Assembly (NCBI GenBank): GCA_008638375.1
Contig: CM018035.1
Coordinates: 4,763,501-4,827,500 of the forward strand
Reading direction: 5' to 3'
Length of the DNA stretch: 64,000 bases
Source: Nyssa sinensis
Taxonomy: Eukaryota > Streptophyta > Magnoliopsida > Cornales > Nyssaceae
In this document: positions 43,777-56,942 of the stretch, in pieces
How the letters are laid out: the number at the start of each line of letters is the position of its first letter
Numbering within the stretch: the first letter of the stretch is position 1
Program-made: the position numbers and the translations under genes
The notes under the pieces: generated by a model
Databases searched by the model: none
What the model saw: only the letters and a program-made list of their open reading frames with translations
What the model was told of the DNA's origin: nothing

Positions 43777-46612
43777 ATGGGGTTGTCTTCTTTCCTCCTC
43801 CGCTTCTTTCTGCTTTTCTTGGTCTCCTTTCCTAATGGTACGTACCTTTTTGTCTTTATTTCTTTCTTTATTATCCTTTTTTGAATTCTGTTGAACTATA
43901 TACATGATGGGTTATTGTAATTTTGGAGCTTTGTCTTGCTGTTTTCATGAATCACTGTAAATAAATTCATGTTGAATTTGATTGTATAAAGATGATGTTT
44001 TATTGGTAGTAGCAGAGTGTTCTGGCCTTCATGAACCAGTAAAATATTGGGAGTTTTCTGATGGAAGATTGAACTTAGGTGATACTGTGCTGATTGGAAA
44101 TGCTTTAAGTCATCCATCTTGTGGCTATTTGAAGTTGTATAAATATAGGGCATTCTATTTTGTATTCAGAAGGTTAAAAAATGGCAAACCCATTCCATGA
44201 GGCTCTCGCAAGTGCGAGGTCTGTAGAGGATTAAATGTACGCAGCTTTTACTTTTGTGGAGAGAAATTATTTCAGCAACTCGAACCCATAATGAACATAA
44301 TTTCATCAGGAATTAGTATCTCTTTTTTAAAATTGAACTGGGATTTGATGCCATCAGAACATAAATTTTTGTGGATTTCAGTTCAGAATATATTAGATTT
44401 CTATTACTACTGCGGTGCTTTTTAAGTGAATAATTTTATTTGAACTTCTGTGAAAATAACTTGGCTATGGTGTACTGGATATGTAGCTTGATCCCTATTT
44501 TAAATGAAAATTAACTGTCCCTCACTTGGCAATTAACTTAATAATTGTATTTGAACTCATGTGGATGTGCATGCTTGAATCTCTTATATCTATTAGATGG
44601 CTTGACAACGTCAGTCAATTTTTAGAGTTTGTAATTAAAATCTTTTTGTTTTCCAGTGTGTTTTTGTTTAAGCTCATGTCTTCCTTAGAATTTTATAGAA
44701 TTTGAGTGACTTAAAACACCATATTCCAGAATTGTCATTTTGTGAATAAATTGATAATCTTCCTTCTAAAATGGGGAATCAGTGGTACTTTTATTTGAAT
44801 TTTCTTTTGGAGGCAAAGTTTCTTATTGTCTCTCAACACATAAGTTGACCTCGTTCCTTTTGGCAATTTCTTACAGTGCTTGCCTTCACGGGAACGTATG
44901 GAGTGAATTATGGCAGAATCTCTGACAATATCCCTCGACCTGAAAGTGTTGTGACACTTCTGAAGGCAGCAAAGATAAAGAACATCAGAATTTATGATGC
45001 TGATCATGAAGTACTCACCGCCTTCAAAAAGTCTGGCATTGAAATAGTGGTTGGACTTGGGAATGAGTATTTGAAAGACATTAGTGTGAGTGAGGATCGT
45101 GCCATGAGCTGGGTGAAAGAAAATGTGGAGGCATTCCTCCCTGGAACTTCCATCCGCGGCATTGCTGTAGGAAATGAGGTCTTGGGGAGTACTGATGTGG
45201 AACTCTGGGAGGCTTTGTTGGGCGCGGTAAAAAATGTCTACAATGCCCTTGACCGTCTGGGCCTGACTCGTACTGTTGAGGTCTCGTCCCCCCATTCAGA
45301 GGCTGTATTTGCTAATTCATTCCCTCCTTCTGCAGTGTGTTTTTAAGGACACTATTCTTCCATACATGAGACCTCTTTTACAGTTCTTCTCGCAGATTGA
45401 TTCTCCTTTCTATATAAACGCTTACCCATTTCTTGCCTACATTAGTGATCCTGAGCATATTGACATTAGATATGCTCTTTTCCAATCAAATCCTGGGATT
45501 TATGATGCAAAGACCAAACTGCACTATGATAACATGTTTGACGCTCAGGTTGATGCAGCTTATGCTGCTTTGGAAAAGGTTGGATTTGCGAAGACGGAGG
45601 TCATTGTTTCAGAAACTGGTTGGGCTTCGCGTGGGGATCAAAATGAAGCAGGGGCCACCCTGAAAAATGCAAGGGCTTACAATTATAATTTGCGGAAAAA
45701 GCTAGCAAAAAAGAAGGGGACTCCCTTAAGGCCAAAGATTGCAGTGAGGGCATATATTTTTGCCTTGTTTAATGAGAATTTGAAGCCTGGGCCAACCTCT
45801 GAAAGAAATTTTGGATTATTCAAAGCTGATGGGAGTATTTCATATGATATTGGGTTTACTGGACTTGTACCTTCTTCGGCTGCATCATCTCATCTCGCTT
45901 TTAAGGTATGAGAATCCTGAATTCCTCTTGACTTTTTTCTGTTCAGTGATTAGCTAGATGTATATGGCTTTTGCCACTTAATTGAAACAGAAAGTTTTCT
46001 TGGGACTTGAATCTTTGTTGAGATCTTGTTTAGTGATTAACATTGAATTCAACTTTATGCTGCAAATTTTTCCCCCTTGTTCCCTCTTTTCCTTGATGCT
46101 GCTGCCTCCTCCGTCTCTCTCTCCCAGTAGTAATTGCTGCCAACAGGAAGTCATTCTGGAAAATCTTTGGTGCCTTTTTTTGCATTCTATTTTCCTTCAT
46201 GTATGATTAGAGGTTTGACACCTTTATTGCTTTTCTGATCACTTCCCTTTTCGGTAGAAGTGATAGAACTATAGAGCTTTTACACAACTCTTAGTCCTAA
46301 ATCATCAGCCATATCAGCCTTATAAATGATTTTTACTTCCAAATGTAGCTTGAATTGTTTTTATCTCATTCATATTTTCTGCAACACATTTCCACTTGGG
46401 ACATTTCCGTGCTCTTTCATTATAATCTTTTTGGAAATTTGAATGTTCATTTCATACTTCTGCATAAAATTTACTAATAAGCTCCCTAGAAGTGCCATTG
46501 AAGATGGAAATGATCATTGTAACGAGGACGACGGCGAAAATGAAATACCATAGAATTGTAAAATCTCTTGCATGGGCACTGAAATTAGACCCTTGTGCTG
46601 TGTTTCCATCAT

Positions 46613-46644
<32 letters not shown>

Positions 46645-46769
46645 TTCTTTTTCTGTTTTCTTAACTATTAACTTTACAGGATATTGGACTACGAGGCTGG
46701 CTTGGATCCTCCTACTCATTGATCTACACCACTTGTGCAACAGTTCTGCTTCTGATTATGATGCCATGA
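43777..46769 (+). CDS. GPI-anchored glucan endo-1,3-beta-glucosidase (GH17), with a frame break
   Basis: Three exons: 43777-43837 (signal peptide MGLSSFLLRFFLLFLVSFPN), 44877-45905 (catalytic domain) and 46680-46769 (C-terminal hydrophobic tail, a likely GPI signal, ending LLLIMMP). Introns are GT-AG with matching phases (1, then 0). The catalytic domain shows GVNYGRISDNIPRP at its start, the acid/base Glu in AVGNEVL and the nucleophile Glu in SETGWAS. Conserved PHSEAVFANS, NAYPFLAY and FALFNEN blocks are also present. It would hydrolyse cell-wall or callose beta-1,3-glucan at the cell surface. One apparent extra base near 45334-45337 breaks the frame: PPSA is in frame 2 and CVFKD in frame 3, and as written a TAA follows six nt later. 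Both sides are otherwise fully conserved. No CBM43 domain is present, so it is the shorter type. Confidence 0.88.
46610..46643 (+). repeat. (CA)n(TA)n microsatellite in GH17 intron 2
   Basis: About 12 CA units followed by about 5 TA units, ending 37 nt before the last exon's acceptor. It lies within the region where a branch point and pyrimidine tract are expected, but a clear T-rich stretch follows it. Confidence 0.8.
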
Positions 46770-49700
46770 CTGGTTGAAAGGCCTAAAGTCTGCATTTGCT
46801 CATTCCATTTGAAGCACAAGCAGAGTTAATGGCAGCACTTCATGTTCTTCAATTTGTACAAATTGTTGTAAAGTCATGTACTATTATTGATTCATAATAT
46901 GTTCTTGTATTTATAAAACTCTTGAAATATTAGACAGGGCTGAAAATTGCTGATGTGTTTTTGAATTTATTTCAGCAATGTCATGCAGTCTTGTCGCAAA
47001 ATAAAAATAAGAAACTGTTATGCGGTCTTCTTCACAAAAACCTTGTCTGATTTCATTCTTTCTGCTGGGCTTCCATCAGTTTGACAATCAAGCTTCTGCA
47101 CAATTTATTTAGAAGAGATGTTCAATCAATTCCCTGGTGTATATGATAACGAAATGGAATGTTATATTACTCCTAAGGTCTTGTTTGGATGACCGAATAA
47201 GAGTTATTCTATTCAACTTGCCTATTCCGTTGTCCAACAATACCTAAGAGGAGAACCTTGCGAATGTCTTTGTCTAAGAGTTAGGGCGTGGATATGTGTT
47301 AAACATATAATACATAATTCATAGATGTGTCAATGGGTGATTAGATAATGTGTAATCCATGCAGTAAAAATGTCCAATTTATAACTAACACCATATTGCC
47401 GAGTGGCAGAGGTAACTATGATCCTTGAAAAATTTATTTCGAACCACCTCAAGAAGTTATTGAATGGTTCGGGAATCGGGACCAATCAGCTCCTTACATG
47501 TATATAGTATGTTAACTTTTTAAAAGATAATAAAATAATTTTTGTATACTTTGACAGTTTTTCGACTCATTGACTTGCTCATGGTCCGGGATTGTTCAAT
47601 AATTTCACCAACCCCCCCCCCCCCACCCGTGAAAAAGTTTTAGCTGCAGCAAGATCAACCATCATCTAAGCATCATAGAAGTATGATATGAGCACTGAAG
47701 TCTAAAGTATGTCACTGAAAGCAGAAATGTAGATGATGTGAAAGTAAACAAATCATTAGAATTTTGTGGCCTATATATGAAAGCTTCAAACTCATTGATT
47801 AATTCTGGAAGCCAATTAGTTGGAAATTTGGTTCATTGACTATTTGATGCAAGAAACTCCCCCCGTCACGCAAGCATTACTAATTTCCATCTTAATTAAG
47901 AATCAATTTTTTTTTTCATTGAAATGGTGGAAGCATCTTTGCCTTTTATTGAACCAAAACAAAACATTAGTAGAATACGAAATTTACATGTTTTCATAAA
48001 AATAAAGTTATTTATTTGAGAACATATCAAAACTAGTAAAAATATATTGAAACATTAAAAACATTTATTTCGTATTAGTAATAATTTTAGAAATTGGTAA
48101 AAAAAAATATCCATTTGTTTTTAAATTAAGGGAGAGATTGAAGGATTAAGATCCAAAATTACAAGAAGAAATATATTTTTTTTCAAAAGTAGTAGTGAAA
48201 ATAAAATATAAATAAATAATTTAGTTCAATACTTAGTTACTAATTACAATAAGTTTAAATTAGTTTTTTTTTTTTTACTTATTATTTTATATATAACGTG
48301 TGTCAAATTGTTTAATTTAATGATATTACACCGTATATATATATATATATTATGTTACCAGTATTATACTTAATTATAATAATTTCACATATTTTACAAT
48401 AAATATATAGTAATTTTATACTACATAAACAAATTAGCTCTTAATTTTTTAATTAGTAAAAAATTATTTGGTATTAACTTTTTTCTTGATTGGTGAGTTA
48501 TTTAGTATTAATAACTAATTTATATTTATATTTTTTTTTCAATTTCATTTTAATATCTTCTTATGTGAATGAAGATGTAGCCCAAAATATTTATAAATAA
48601 TTAATTATAATATTTATCTTCATACATTCATATAATTTTATATTTTCAAGTATTTTTACATATTTTAATTTTTTTTTTCTCATTTTCACTATATTTTTTA
48701 AACCTTTTTTTCTGACTTGAAAACTTGGACTCAGTGCCTAATTAGAGAGCCATAATTGAGAGAACAGGTCTGGGTTCATTACGCCCAAACCAAACCCAAC
48801 CCAAATCATTTGATACTTTCTGTTTATCAGTGACAATCCAGAAATTATAATCTGAGAACCATAAATATAAATATTAAAATTTAGAAAAACTTTTGTGAAT
48901 ATATAAAAATTTAGGGGGAGGAGTCTTAATTTTTTTTTAAAAAAATTTTAACAAAATAGAGGGTAAATAATATAATTAATTCAAAACATGGGGGGTGGCT
49001 ACCCCCGGTTACCACCGTGTAATGGTAATTGTCTCACATGTTTTGTACTCCCTCCGTCTCATTTTAAGAGTTTTCTATTGCATTTTACATTGTTTTGTTT
49101 TAAGAGTCTTATTTAAAAAGTCAACGTACTTTTAACATATGAATTTTCAAAACTATCATTTATTACACCTAATGTGAACATGATTTATAATTAAATAAGG
49201 ACAATATGAAAAATTTAAATAGTTTCAAAAATAATAAAATAATACTTCTTAAAAAGTTAGAATTCCTAAATGAAACTTTCATTTTGGGACGGAAGAAGTA
49301 CCATTTTCTCATAACACAGGGTGAGATTCACCATTTATGTGCTTTATCATGAAATCCATCCGTGGACCAATTTTTGTGAGAGGGTAATACAAAACGTGGT
49401 ACAAGAAAAATAGGACATAAAATATTTTTGTTGGTCAATTCTGTTTATTTAGCAAGTTATTATAATTATTATTATGAATAACCATTAGTTGTGTTTGAAC
49501 TTATTCGTATATAAGATAAGGTTTTAATATTCATATTTTTATGCTCATTTAGTGTCTATTGTAATTTGATCTATTATCATGAAATCTATTAACAAATTTC
49601 AGTCTTGTGAAAAAGATGGACACCACACATGATTACAAGACATGTCTCACAAGGGACCGGACACATTAATAAATCCCATACATCTCACCTCCTGTACAAG

Positions 49701-50000
49701 GATAGACTTGAAATGAGCACACAGACCGGACATTAAAACATTGCCCATATTTTTACTTTCGTTTTTGTCTGTTTGTAATGAGTTGTCGATGGATTAGCTG
49801 TGACTATGAGAAGCTGCAAAGAAACTGCATGTGCCATATGAAGAAGTCAAGAGTCTAAGTTCCTTTGAATGGTATCGATTTATTTGTACACTGTAGCCTT
49901 GTATGACAAAGACTCAAGAGTTGGGTTTGGTCCGCGTTTGCGTTTGAGACATTCCACTTTGGGTTCGTAGATTTCCAATTCATGGGTCCCTATTTACATC
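46770..50000. other. GH17 3' region and AT-rich spacer
   Basis: Probable GH17 3' UTR to about 46930. Beyond this the sequence is AT-rich with no gene seen. It contains a C-rich run at 47611-47624, a (TA)n run at about 48334-48350 and a Stowaway MITE at 49048-49298. Confidence 0.5.
49048..49298. mobile_element. Stowaway-type MITE (251 bp)
   Basis: Starts CTCCCTCCGTCTCATTTTAA, ends TTTCATTTTGGGACGGAAGAAG and is flanked by TA. It is the best preserved of three related copies in the window. The interior includes 'aaaagtcaacgtactttta' and 'ttattacacctaatg'. Confidence 0.9.
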
Positions 50001-50029
50001 CCAAGACAAAGGGACTTGCCTTTGAATTC

Positions 50030-50210
50030 TAACGTAACGTCCCCGTCGGTGGTGGTTTACTTTGGATATTCTTTTACCTGCCAAGGCCGCGTCCACTACC
50101 CCTTTCATTATATATATCTAGTTTGTAACCTCAACCTTCTCACCAATCACTTGCAATACCTCATTTACGTATTCATTTCTAGAGTGAGAAAGAGAAGGAG
50201 ACTGATAGAT

Positions 50211-50281
<71 letters not shown>
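50030..50281 (+). promoter_or_regulatory. phytocyanin promoter and 5' leader with (TA)n(GA)n tract
   Basis: A TATA-like 'cattatatatatcta' lies at about 50106-50120. Directly before the start codon is a compound microsatellite: about 13 TA units (50210-50235) then about 22 GA units (50236-50280). If transcription starts about 30 nt past the TATA-like motif, the whole tract lies in the 5' UTR. GA repeats are targets of plant BPC/GAGA-binding factors. Confidence 0.5.
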
Positions 50282-50283
<2 letters not shown>

Positions 50284-51719
50284 GGATAAATTCACGAGCT
50301 TGGTTGTTATTTGTGGCGTTGTAGCCGTTATGTTCCAATGCACGGCGGCGCAAACAGCGTATCTGGTTGGAGACAGCTTGGGTTGGGAAATACCTCGTAA
50401 TGGTGCAAATGCGTACACTGCCTGGGCCTCTAATAAGAGGTTCATTTGTTGGGGACATTCTAAGTAAGGGCTTCACCATCATTTTTTTTTCACATTTACA
50501 TTTACATATGTCGGTAGATTCTCTTAAATTTAAGTTTTTAAAATAATTGGTAATCGTTGATTTTGAAAGATCTTGTGTTCAAGTCACTCTCATATTTATT
50601 TGGTCCAAAATTTTTACTCTATTCTCTTGGTCCGTTTCCATCAACAACGGATCCAGGGGTTATGTTTTGAGGGACAAAAAAATATACATAATAGAATTGT
50701 TATGAATGTATTAAAATTTTTGAGGGGATAATATTTCAATTATAGTAAAAAATTTCTCAAGGTTTTGTAGAAGTGGTGGCCAGGAGCCACCCCGGACAGC
50801 TAGCTCCTGTATTTTGTCATTCTCAACTTATAAGAAGAGATTACATCTTAGGAAATTCATTAATTCGATATACATAATGGGTGAAAAAATGGCCTCAAGG
50901 CTTATGGTTCAGCCCGACTTTTTTGCGAGCCGAGCCAAGCCTGGGCCGACCCGAAGTAAAGTCCTGCTCAAACCTAGCTCGGGGTACCTATATTTCAGGC
51001 TTAGACTTGATTTTTTGGGTTAAGGCCCGGCCTACATAAGCCTGAACACTTAAAAATCATAAACCGGACCCTTTAAAACATAAAATAATTATTTACTATA
51101 ATTTTCAATTCCAATAATTCTCATTAATTATTATTATTTGATTTACTTCTAACTTGATAAATCAATATTTATTTAATTTCTTTACCTTTCACTTCACATT
51201 TTCATTATTTATATCTCAATTCAAACTTAAATTTTTACAGACAAGGTGATTTAACATCATTTTAGATTTCATTGCTCATATATATGGTGATATATTGTTT
51301 TTACAGTGTTCAACTTCACGACCAACGTACATGACGTACAAGAAGTGACCAAAGATTCTTACGATGCATGCACTTCAATCAACTCTATTGGTAACGCAAT
51401 CACCACAGGTCCGGCAAATATCACTCTCAACACCGCCGGTGACCACTACTACATCTGCACCGTCGGGGGCCACTGCCAGGCAGGCCAGAAGCTACATGTC
51501 ACCGTCTCCGGCACTCTTGGCGCTGCTCCGCCCTCCACGAACACTCCTACCACAACGGCTACACCTTCTCCAACCTCTGGCACCCCTGAAGCTTGTGCTC
51601 CAACACCATCAACAACCCCGAGTACAAATGGACCCTCGCCTCCGGGTTCTTCCTCATCTGCTGTATTTGCCTGTTTCTTCCTCACCTTCTGGGCCATTTC
51701 CATGGGCTTCCTTCTATAG
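50282..51719 (+). CDS. stellacyanin/mavicyanin-like phytocyanin, GPI-anchored, with a frame break
   Basis: Two exons, 50282-50463 and 51307-51719, with a GT-AG intron at the position usual for phytocyanins. Exon 1 encodes a signal peptide (to about residue 23) and TAYLVGDSLGWEIP. Exon 2 encodes FNFTTNVHDV (first His ligand), SYDACTSINS, and CTVGGHCQAGQKL with the Cys and His ligands and a Gln at the axial position, as in stellacyanin-type proteins. A Pro/Ser/Thr-rich arabinogalactan-like region and a C-terminal hydrophobic tail suggest a glycosylated, GPI-anchored extracellular protein. One apparent extra T in 50445-50447 shifts the frame: the expected FIVGDIL-type end reads FICWGHSK and then stops at the splice site. 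Both sides are otherwise conserved. Confidence 0.87.
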
Positions 51720-51782
51720 ATATAACTTATAAGGGAATGGGGAGAGTTCTATGATTTTGATACTCCGTGGGGTCTCCATTGC

Positions 51783-51788
51783 AATAAA
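51783..51788 (+). terminator. probable poly(A) signal of the phytocyanin gene
   Basis: AATAAA 63 nt after the stop codon, at a typical distance in plants. A GACA tetranucleotide repeat follows at about 51808-51830. Confidence 0.45.
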
Positions 51789-52279
51789 AAATGTGTTGTT
51801 CTTACACAGACAGACAGACAGACAGACACACACACATATGATTCAGTTTTTGTAGCAGACATACTGTATTGTTTTTTTTTTATACCCATGGGCATATGAT
51901 CAATAAAATTAGAGATTTGACTTCATATACAGGATTAATCATTATGATTGAAGAGTGTTTTTGTATAGAGATTGTCATTGAGTTTCTGTAAAACTCTAAT
52001 TTAAGTTGGGTTTATGTTTTTGTTTTGGACATAATATCAGGCAATAAAGTCGGTTTGACAATACAAGATTAGAGGCTTGACTTACATTTTTTCTGTTCTT
52101 CAATGTTTCCAATTTTCTAGGAGTGATGAACTGTCGAAAGTTGACAAATTTACACCAACACCAACACGGGAAATTCAATCCCAATCATGGATTAGAAACT
52201 TCTTGTTTCAATGAGAATTTTGATTATGCTAAACATTAACCATTTGTCTCATTTCATTTCCTAATTACTCTAAACATAC

Positions 52280-52313
<34 letters not shown>

Positions 52314-55300
52314 TCCATTAATTATATACCATGGGAAGAAGAACTTTTTTTTGGTCTCGAATAGGGTGCTTGGACTGATCCAATGGACCATTTGGTTCAA
52401 AAACTTCTCTTAACAAGAAGATAGTAAAATACATGTATTATAGTGAGTTTCACGACCTTGAAATAGTGAAATTTAGTTCTTAGTTACAAAAACCAAATTA
52501 ACTCGGATTCAGATTACAAATACATTCTATGTGCTAAAGGGTTATGAAGCCTTACGTAATGGCCCAAAAAGGGGGCACAAGAAAACCCTAGCTGAAAGGA
52601 AACCATAGAACCCCGATATTATGGGAGGGAAAAAAAAGTGTAGTGGTAAAATAATACATAAAAAAAAAAAATTTATATTCATGCCTCTAAAATTCAATCA
52701 TGTGACATAATGATGAAATAATTTAAAATATGTCATATATTAAAATTTAATTTGCATGATTATAAAATTGTCCCCGAACTTTTTACATTTTGCCAGACCC
52801 CAATGCTTCATGACCAAGGACCCATCAGACCATTTGGCAAACTAAAGAACTTGAATAACACACCTCAAATAGACTTCAAAAATGGTTGTTTTGGGGGACC
52901 ATTAATTCAATAATTTACATTTAACTTGTCGTCAATGAGCGTTTAAAAATATTTTCAATCATTACTAAAAGTTATTTTGACTATGTTAAAACTAAATTTT
53001 AGTACGGTTAAACTACTAAAATATTATAAATCTCTTCTATTTGTACTTTACAACTTTGAGATTAAGTGATAATTATTGCCATTTTAATTGAAGTAAGACT
53101 GGAGAAAAATTCTAAACTGTACACCAAATTCATAACACACACATTAATTAAATCAAGAACTTGTATGCTAGTGGTTGGATTTGAACCCATGCCAAACACT
53201 TGGACTTGGTACACCTCGAACCCGAAAACTCATCCTTCCAACCACCACACTACTGTTATTAGATTATAAAGTAATTGAAAAACACAGGTCATACGATTTG
53301 AATAACATCTACTCTTTTTCGGACCAAATACGACAAAACTCTTGAGAAAGTTAAAGAATAAAACAGCCTTCAACCAATACGATATAGCAACTTGTTCAAC
53401 AACACTGACTACAATATAGACGTACCAACTTGTTTAACAACTAAGTCGGATATGCTCTAACATAGTACTACAGCTTAATAATGAATAGGTTGAAGAAAAA
53501 GAGTTAGCAGGTACATTTAATACAGAAACATAAGTACTGAGATAGAAAACCAGTTGGCCAACAATTTGGTACAAGTGGAAAAATCATCATATGCCATTCA
53601 ATTATAAGTTGTACCGCGTCATGTCGTTTTGGTAAAGCCAAAAATGTTCTTCACTCTTTTTTAAGATTCGAGAGTAGCCACAGATAGAGTACAGAGCTAC
53701 CCTTTTTTAGTGGCGGTTGATATAGAAATGTTTTTTGTCTTCTGTGATCTCCTGTTTTAGCAGTGCTTGGACGTCAAATTGTGATTGATCCAAAGCAAGA
53801 AATGGCATAAAACATGATGAATCATACACCCACAAGTTGCAAACTCATTCAAAAATATCTACTTCCTTTTTTAGATTCAAATCTTATTGATTGATTGCAG
53901 AGGCTGTTTGAAAACAATTTCCCTTTCTTTTCTTTTGTTGGTTAAGGTTCCTGAATGCCACATAATTTGAGCTGGCAATTTCTCCCGTGATATATATTAG
54001 AGTAGTTATTGTTATTTTTTTAATTATTATAAACTCTCTTATAATTAATAAATATCAAAGATTAAAATTTTATTAATTTTTTTTCCATATTTTTATTAAT
54101 CGATAAATATTTTTTAAATATAAATAATTTTTAATACAAAAATAATACTTTATATACATTTTTTAAGGACTTTTTGATTTTTTAAAAAAATTACATGCAA
54201 TACTCAATTTAAAGAACAAAAAAGCTTCACATGTCTTTTTTCAGTAAAAAAGTTATGTTTTCTGATGTTATAATTTTTTTTCATTTACAATACTTTTAAA
54301 TTCAATTATGTTGAATTAATAAATATGAGTACCAATGCATGTCATAAATGATATATATATATACATATATCTATTTTATCTCTCTAAATAATTAATATTA
54401 TAAAAAATTTCAAAAAAATATTAATTATTAGATAATAGAATTATTAATTACCTACCATAAAATCAAGTTAATATCTTAAAAGTTATTAATTATAAAATAG
54501 TCAACTATAATATCATTAATTTAAGTTCTACCAAGTCAAAACTGAAGTCAATATAAATGCTTATCCTAAATCCAAAGTCATTTTTCAAAAAAGAGAAGAA
54601 AATCGCGAATCTAAATTCCCATCTTAATTGTTTAAGAAGTCTGTAAACAAAGGAACAACAACAGTAATTGCTACACATTATGATTTTTTTTTACTCTATT
54701 TTTTTTTTTAACACTTAAACACAAATTAATGGGTTGCTAGGCTTTGTATTAGGAGTGAAAAAATAGAGTAAAAAACTCATATACACAACATTTTCCTAAT
54801 TATTGAAATTAATTGGAGTGAAATATCTAGAATGATATGGATTAGACGTAGAGAAAGGTGAATAGATCTCCTCTTTTTATTTTATTTAATTCATTGCCAA
54901 CTAATCAATTTTAATTATTGTGATTATAATTCAAGTTCAATAGTTCAAAATCTTAATATTTTTCACGAGTGCAATAATAATAGATGAATGAGCAATAATA
55001 AATAAGTATTCATACAAAAAGAAGAACATAGAATTTTTTACGTGAAAAATCCAATAAGAAAAAAAAATCACAAAGCTAAGTCAAGATACACACAAATCAA
55101 CCACAAAGAAAAATAAAAGTAGAAACTTAACTCAACTTACATGACTCGACTCCACAAATTTCATTAATAATAATCTCAAACTCTTTCCACTTGAATGCAC
55201 ATGTTTCTCTTTAGAGCTCCACTTTAAAATCATGGAAGAATGTTCACAACTTGAAGAATTCAAGTTTCAGTCTTCTCCGATCGCACAAATCAAACACATT

Positions 55301-55869
55301 CAACTGTCTATCTTACACAAAATAGGACACAGTTTTTTTACTCTAGTTGGAAAACAATTAAGTTGTTGTATAAAATCAAAATTCAGTGCTTTCATTTGAA
55401 TCAAAATAGGGTTCATTCGAACCGCCTATGCCACGAGATTTTGAACGAGTTTTTCTAGTTTTGAAAATTTTAAGCCTCAATAACACTAGTTGGAATGATT
55501 AAATCATGCCATATCAAATGAAACTCATTACGTGAATCTCATTTGAACACCTTCTAAGCCCGTTTAACCCTCAATCTCACTTACCGTATAAAACTTACAC
55601 AATTATTTGACTTTCATTTGTCCTTCAAAGAAGAAGGTAAACACTTCAACTGAAAATTTTAAATATGTATCAATTCTGAATGATGTAAATAGGATTGTAA
55701 CATTAGTTTTGTAACATGCAAAAACAATCTTTATAATTAAACTAACAATAATTAAACTCCCAATCTAGCCTAACAATAACAAGGACAACAAGAATCTTTA
55801 TCAATAGTACTATAATTTGAAGTCTAATCTAACAGGTAAGACCAAACAATGTTAAGACCCAGTAAAATT

Positions 55870-56235
55870 TTTAGTTCAAATTGAAAAAATTGCCCCTCTC
55901 ATCTTTTTTATATTTACAAATTTTAAATTTTGACTAATTTTTTCATTTTTTTTCATTTTCAAATAAATATTGATTAAAAATTTTAATTTATTTTTTATAT
56001 AAATAAAAACAAAGTTATTTACCTTATTTTTTATATATATATATATAAATAAAAAAGTTCTTTAAAAAAATTAGAAAAGATTGTCCAAAATTGAAAAAAA
56101 AAAGGAACAATTTTATCATTTTGAACAAAAAGTTTGTCAGGAGAACGATATTTATAATTTGTTAGATAAAATAGGAGAAGTCGGTGTAATTGTCAAAAAC
56201 TTTTCGAGAAGTCAGTGTAATTTATCCAAAATTAA
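55870..56235 (-). repeat. dispersed repeat, copy related to 29440 and 57595
   Basis: On the minus strand it starts 'ggataaattacactgacttc' and shares 'gacaatt(a)acaccgactt' with the family's ends. It also shares the internal block 'ttcaaataaatattgat' (plus strand) with the copy at 29440-29880. It looks like an old non-autonomous DNA element; ends are approximate. Confidence 0.45.
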
Positions 56236-56909
56236 ATTATAAGTTTTTCTCTCATTTTTCCTATATTTTATTCACACAATCTTTTATTTTTTTAAGTTAA
56301 CGGGTAATAATACAGATGTTATACTTGAAAATCAATGTAATAAAATTATTTTTTTGGCATGTAATGATAATTGAGTAATTCAATTTTAAAATCAACACAT
56401 TCTCCTCTATTTTATTGTAATTCAATAACAATATTTTATTTTTATTTTTTACATTTTCGTTTCGGAAGCCTCTAGTAAATTTCCTATTTATTTTTCAAAA
56501 TCTCCCCTTTGTTAATCTAATTTTGCAAGTAATCACACCTAAATTTATATTCGAACACGTATTTATTTGACATGCATCAAATTTAATTGACCAAGATAAA
56601 AGAACACAACAATTCACTGTCAGGTTTACCATCAACAGTACTTGTGATTCTTGAATCAATAGTCCCAACAAACACACTTTAGATTCTCCTAAATCATTGA
56701 GACTAATGATTCAGAAATTATTGAATATTTTTTAATAAATACAGATGAAAGAACACAGTCCAATTCACTGCACCACTGTACAGTGACGGAGGGTGGGAGG
56801 GATTAAAGGGGCCATCTCTTCCCCCACCTCCCAAAAAAACGTTTGAAAATTGTATATTTTGTTCCTTATTTTGGTTGAAATTTTTTAAAATGATCATGAC
56901 TTGTTCTTC

Positions 56910-56942
<33 letters not shown>

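Noticed and set aside
43982..44200. 72-codon frame in GH17 intron 1
   Set aside because: It is inside a well-defined intron, has no recognisable domain and no splice support.
44735..45295. 186-codon minus-strand open frame
   Set aside because: It is antisense to GH17 exon 2 and its intron border; the plus strand is clearly the coding strand there.
47395..47460. tRNA-like 'gccgagtggc' and 'ttcgaacc' motifs
   Set aside because: The spacing and stems needed for a tRNA fold are absent.
50179..50482. Minus-strand frames of 88-90 codons
   Set aside because: They translate the (TA)n(GA)n repeat and the antisense of phytocyanin exon 1.
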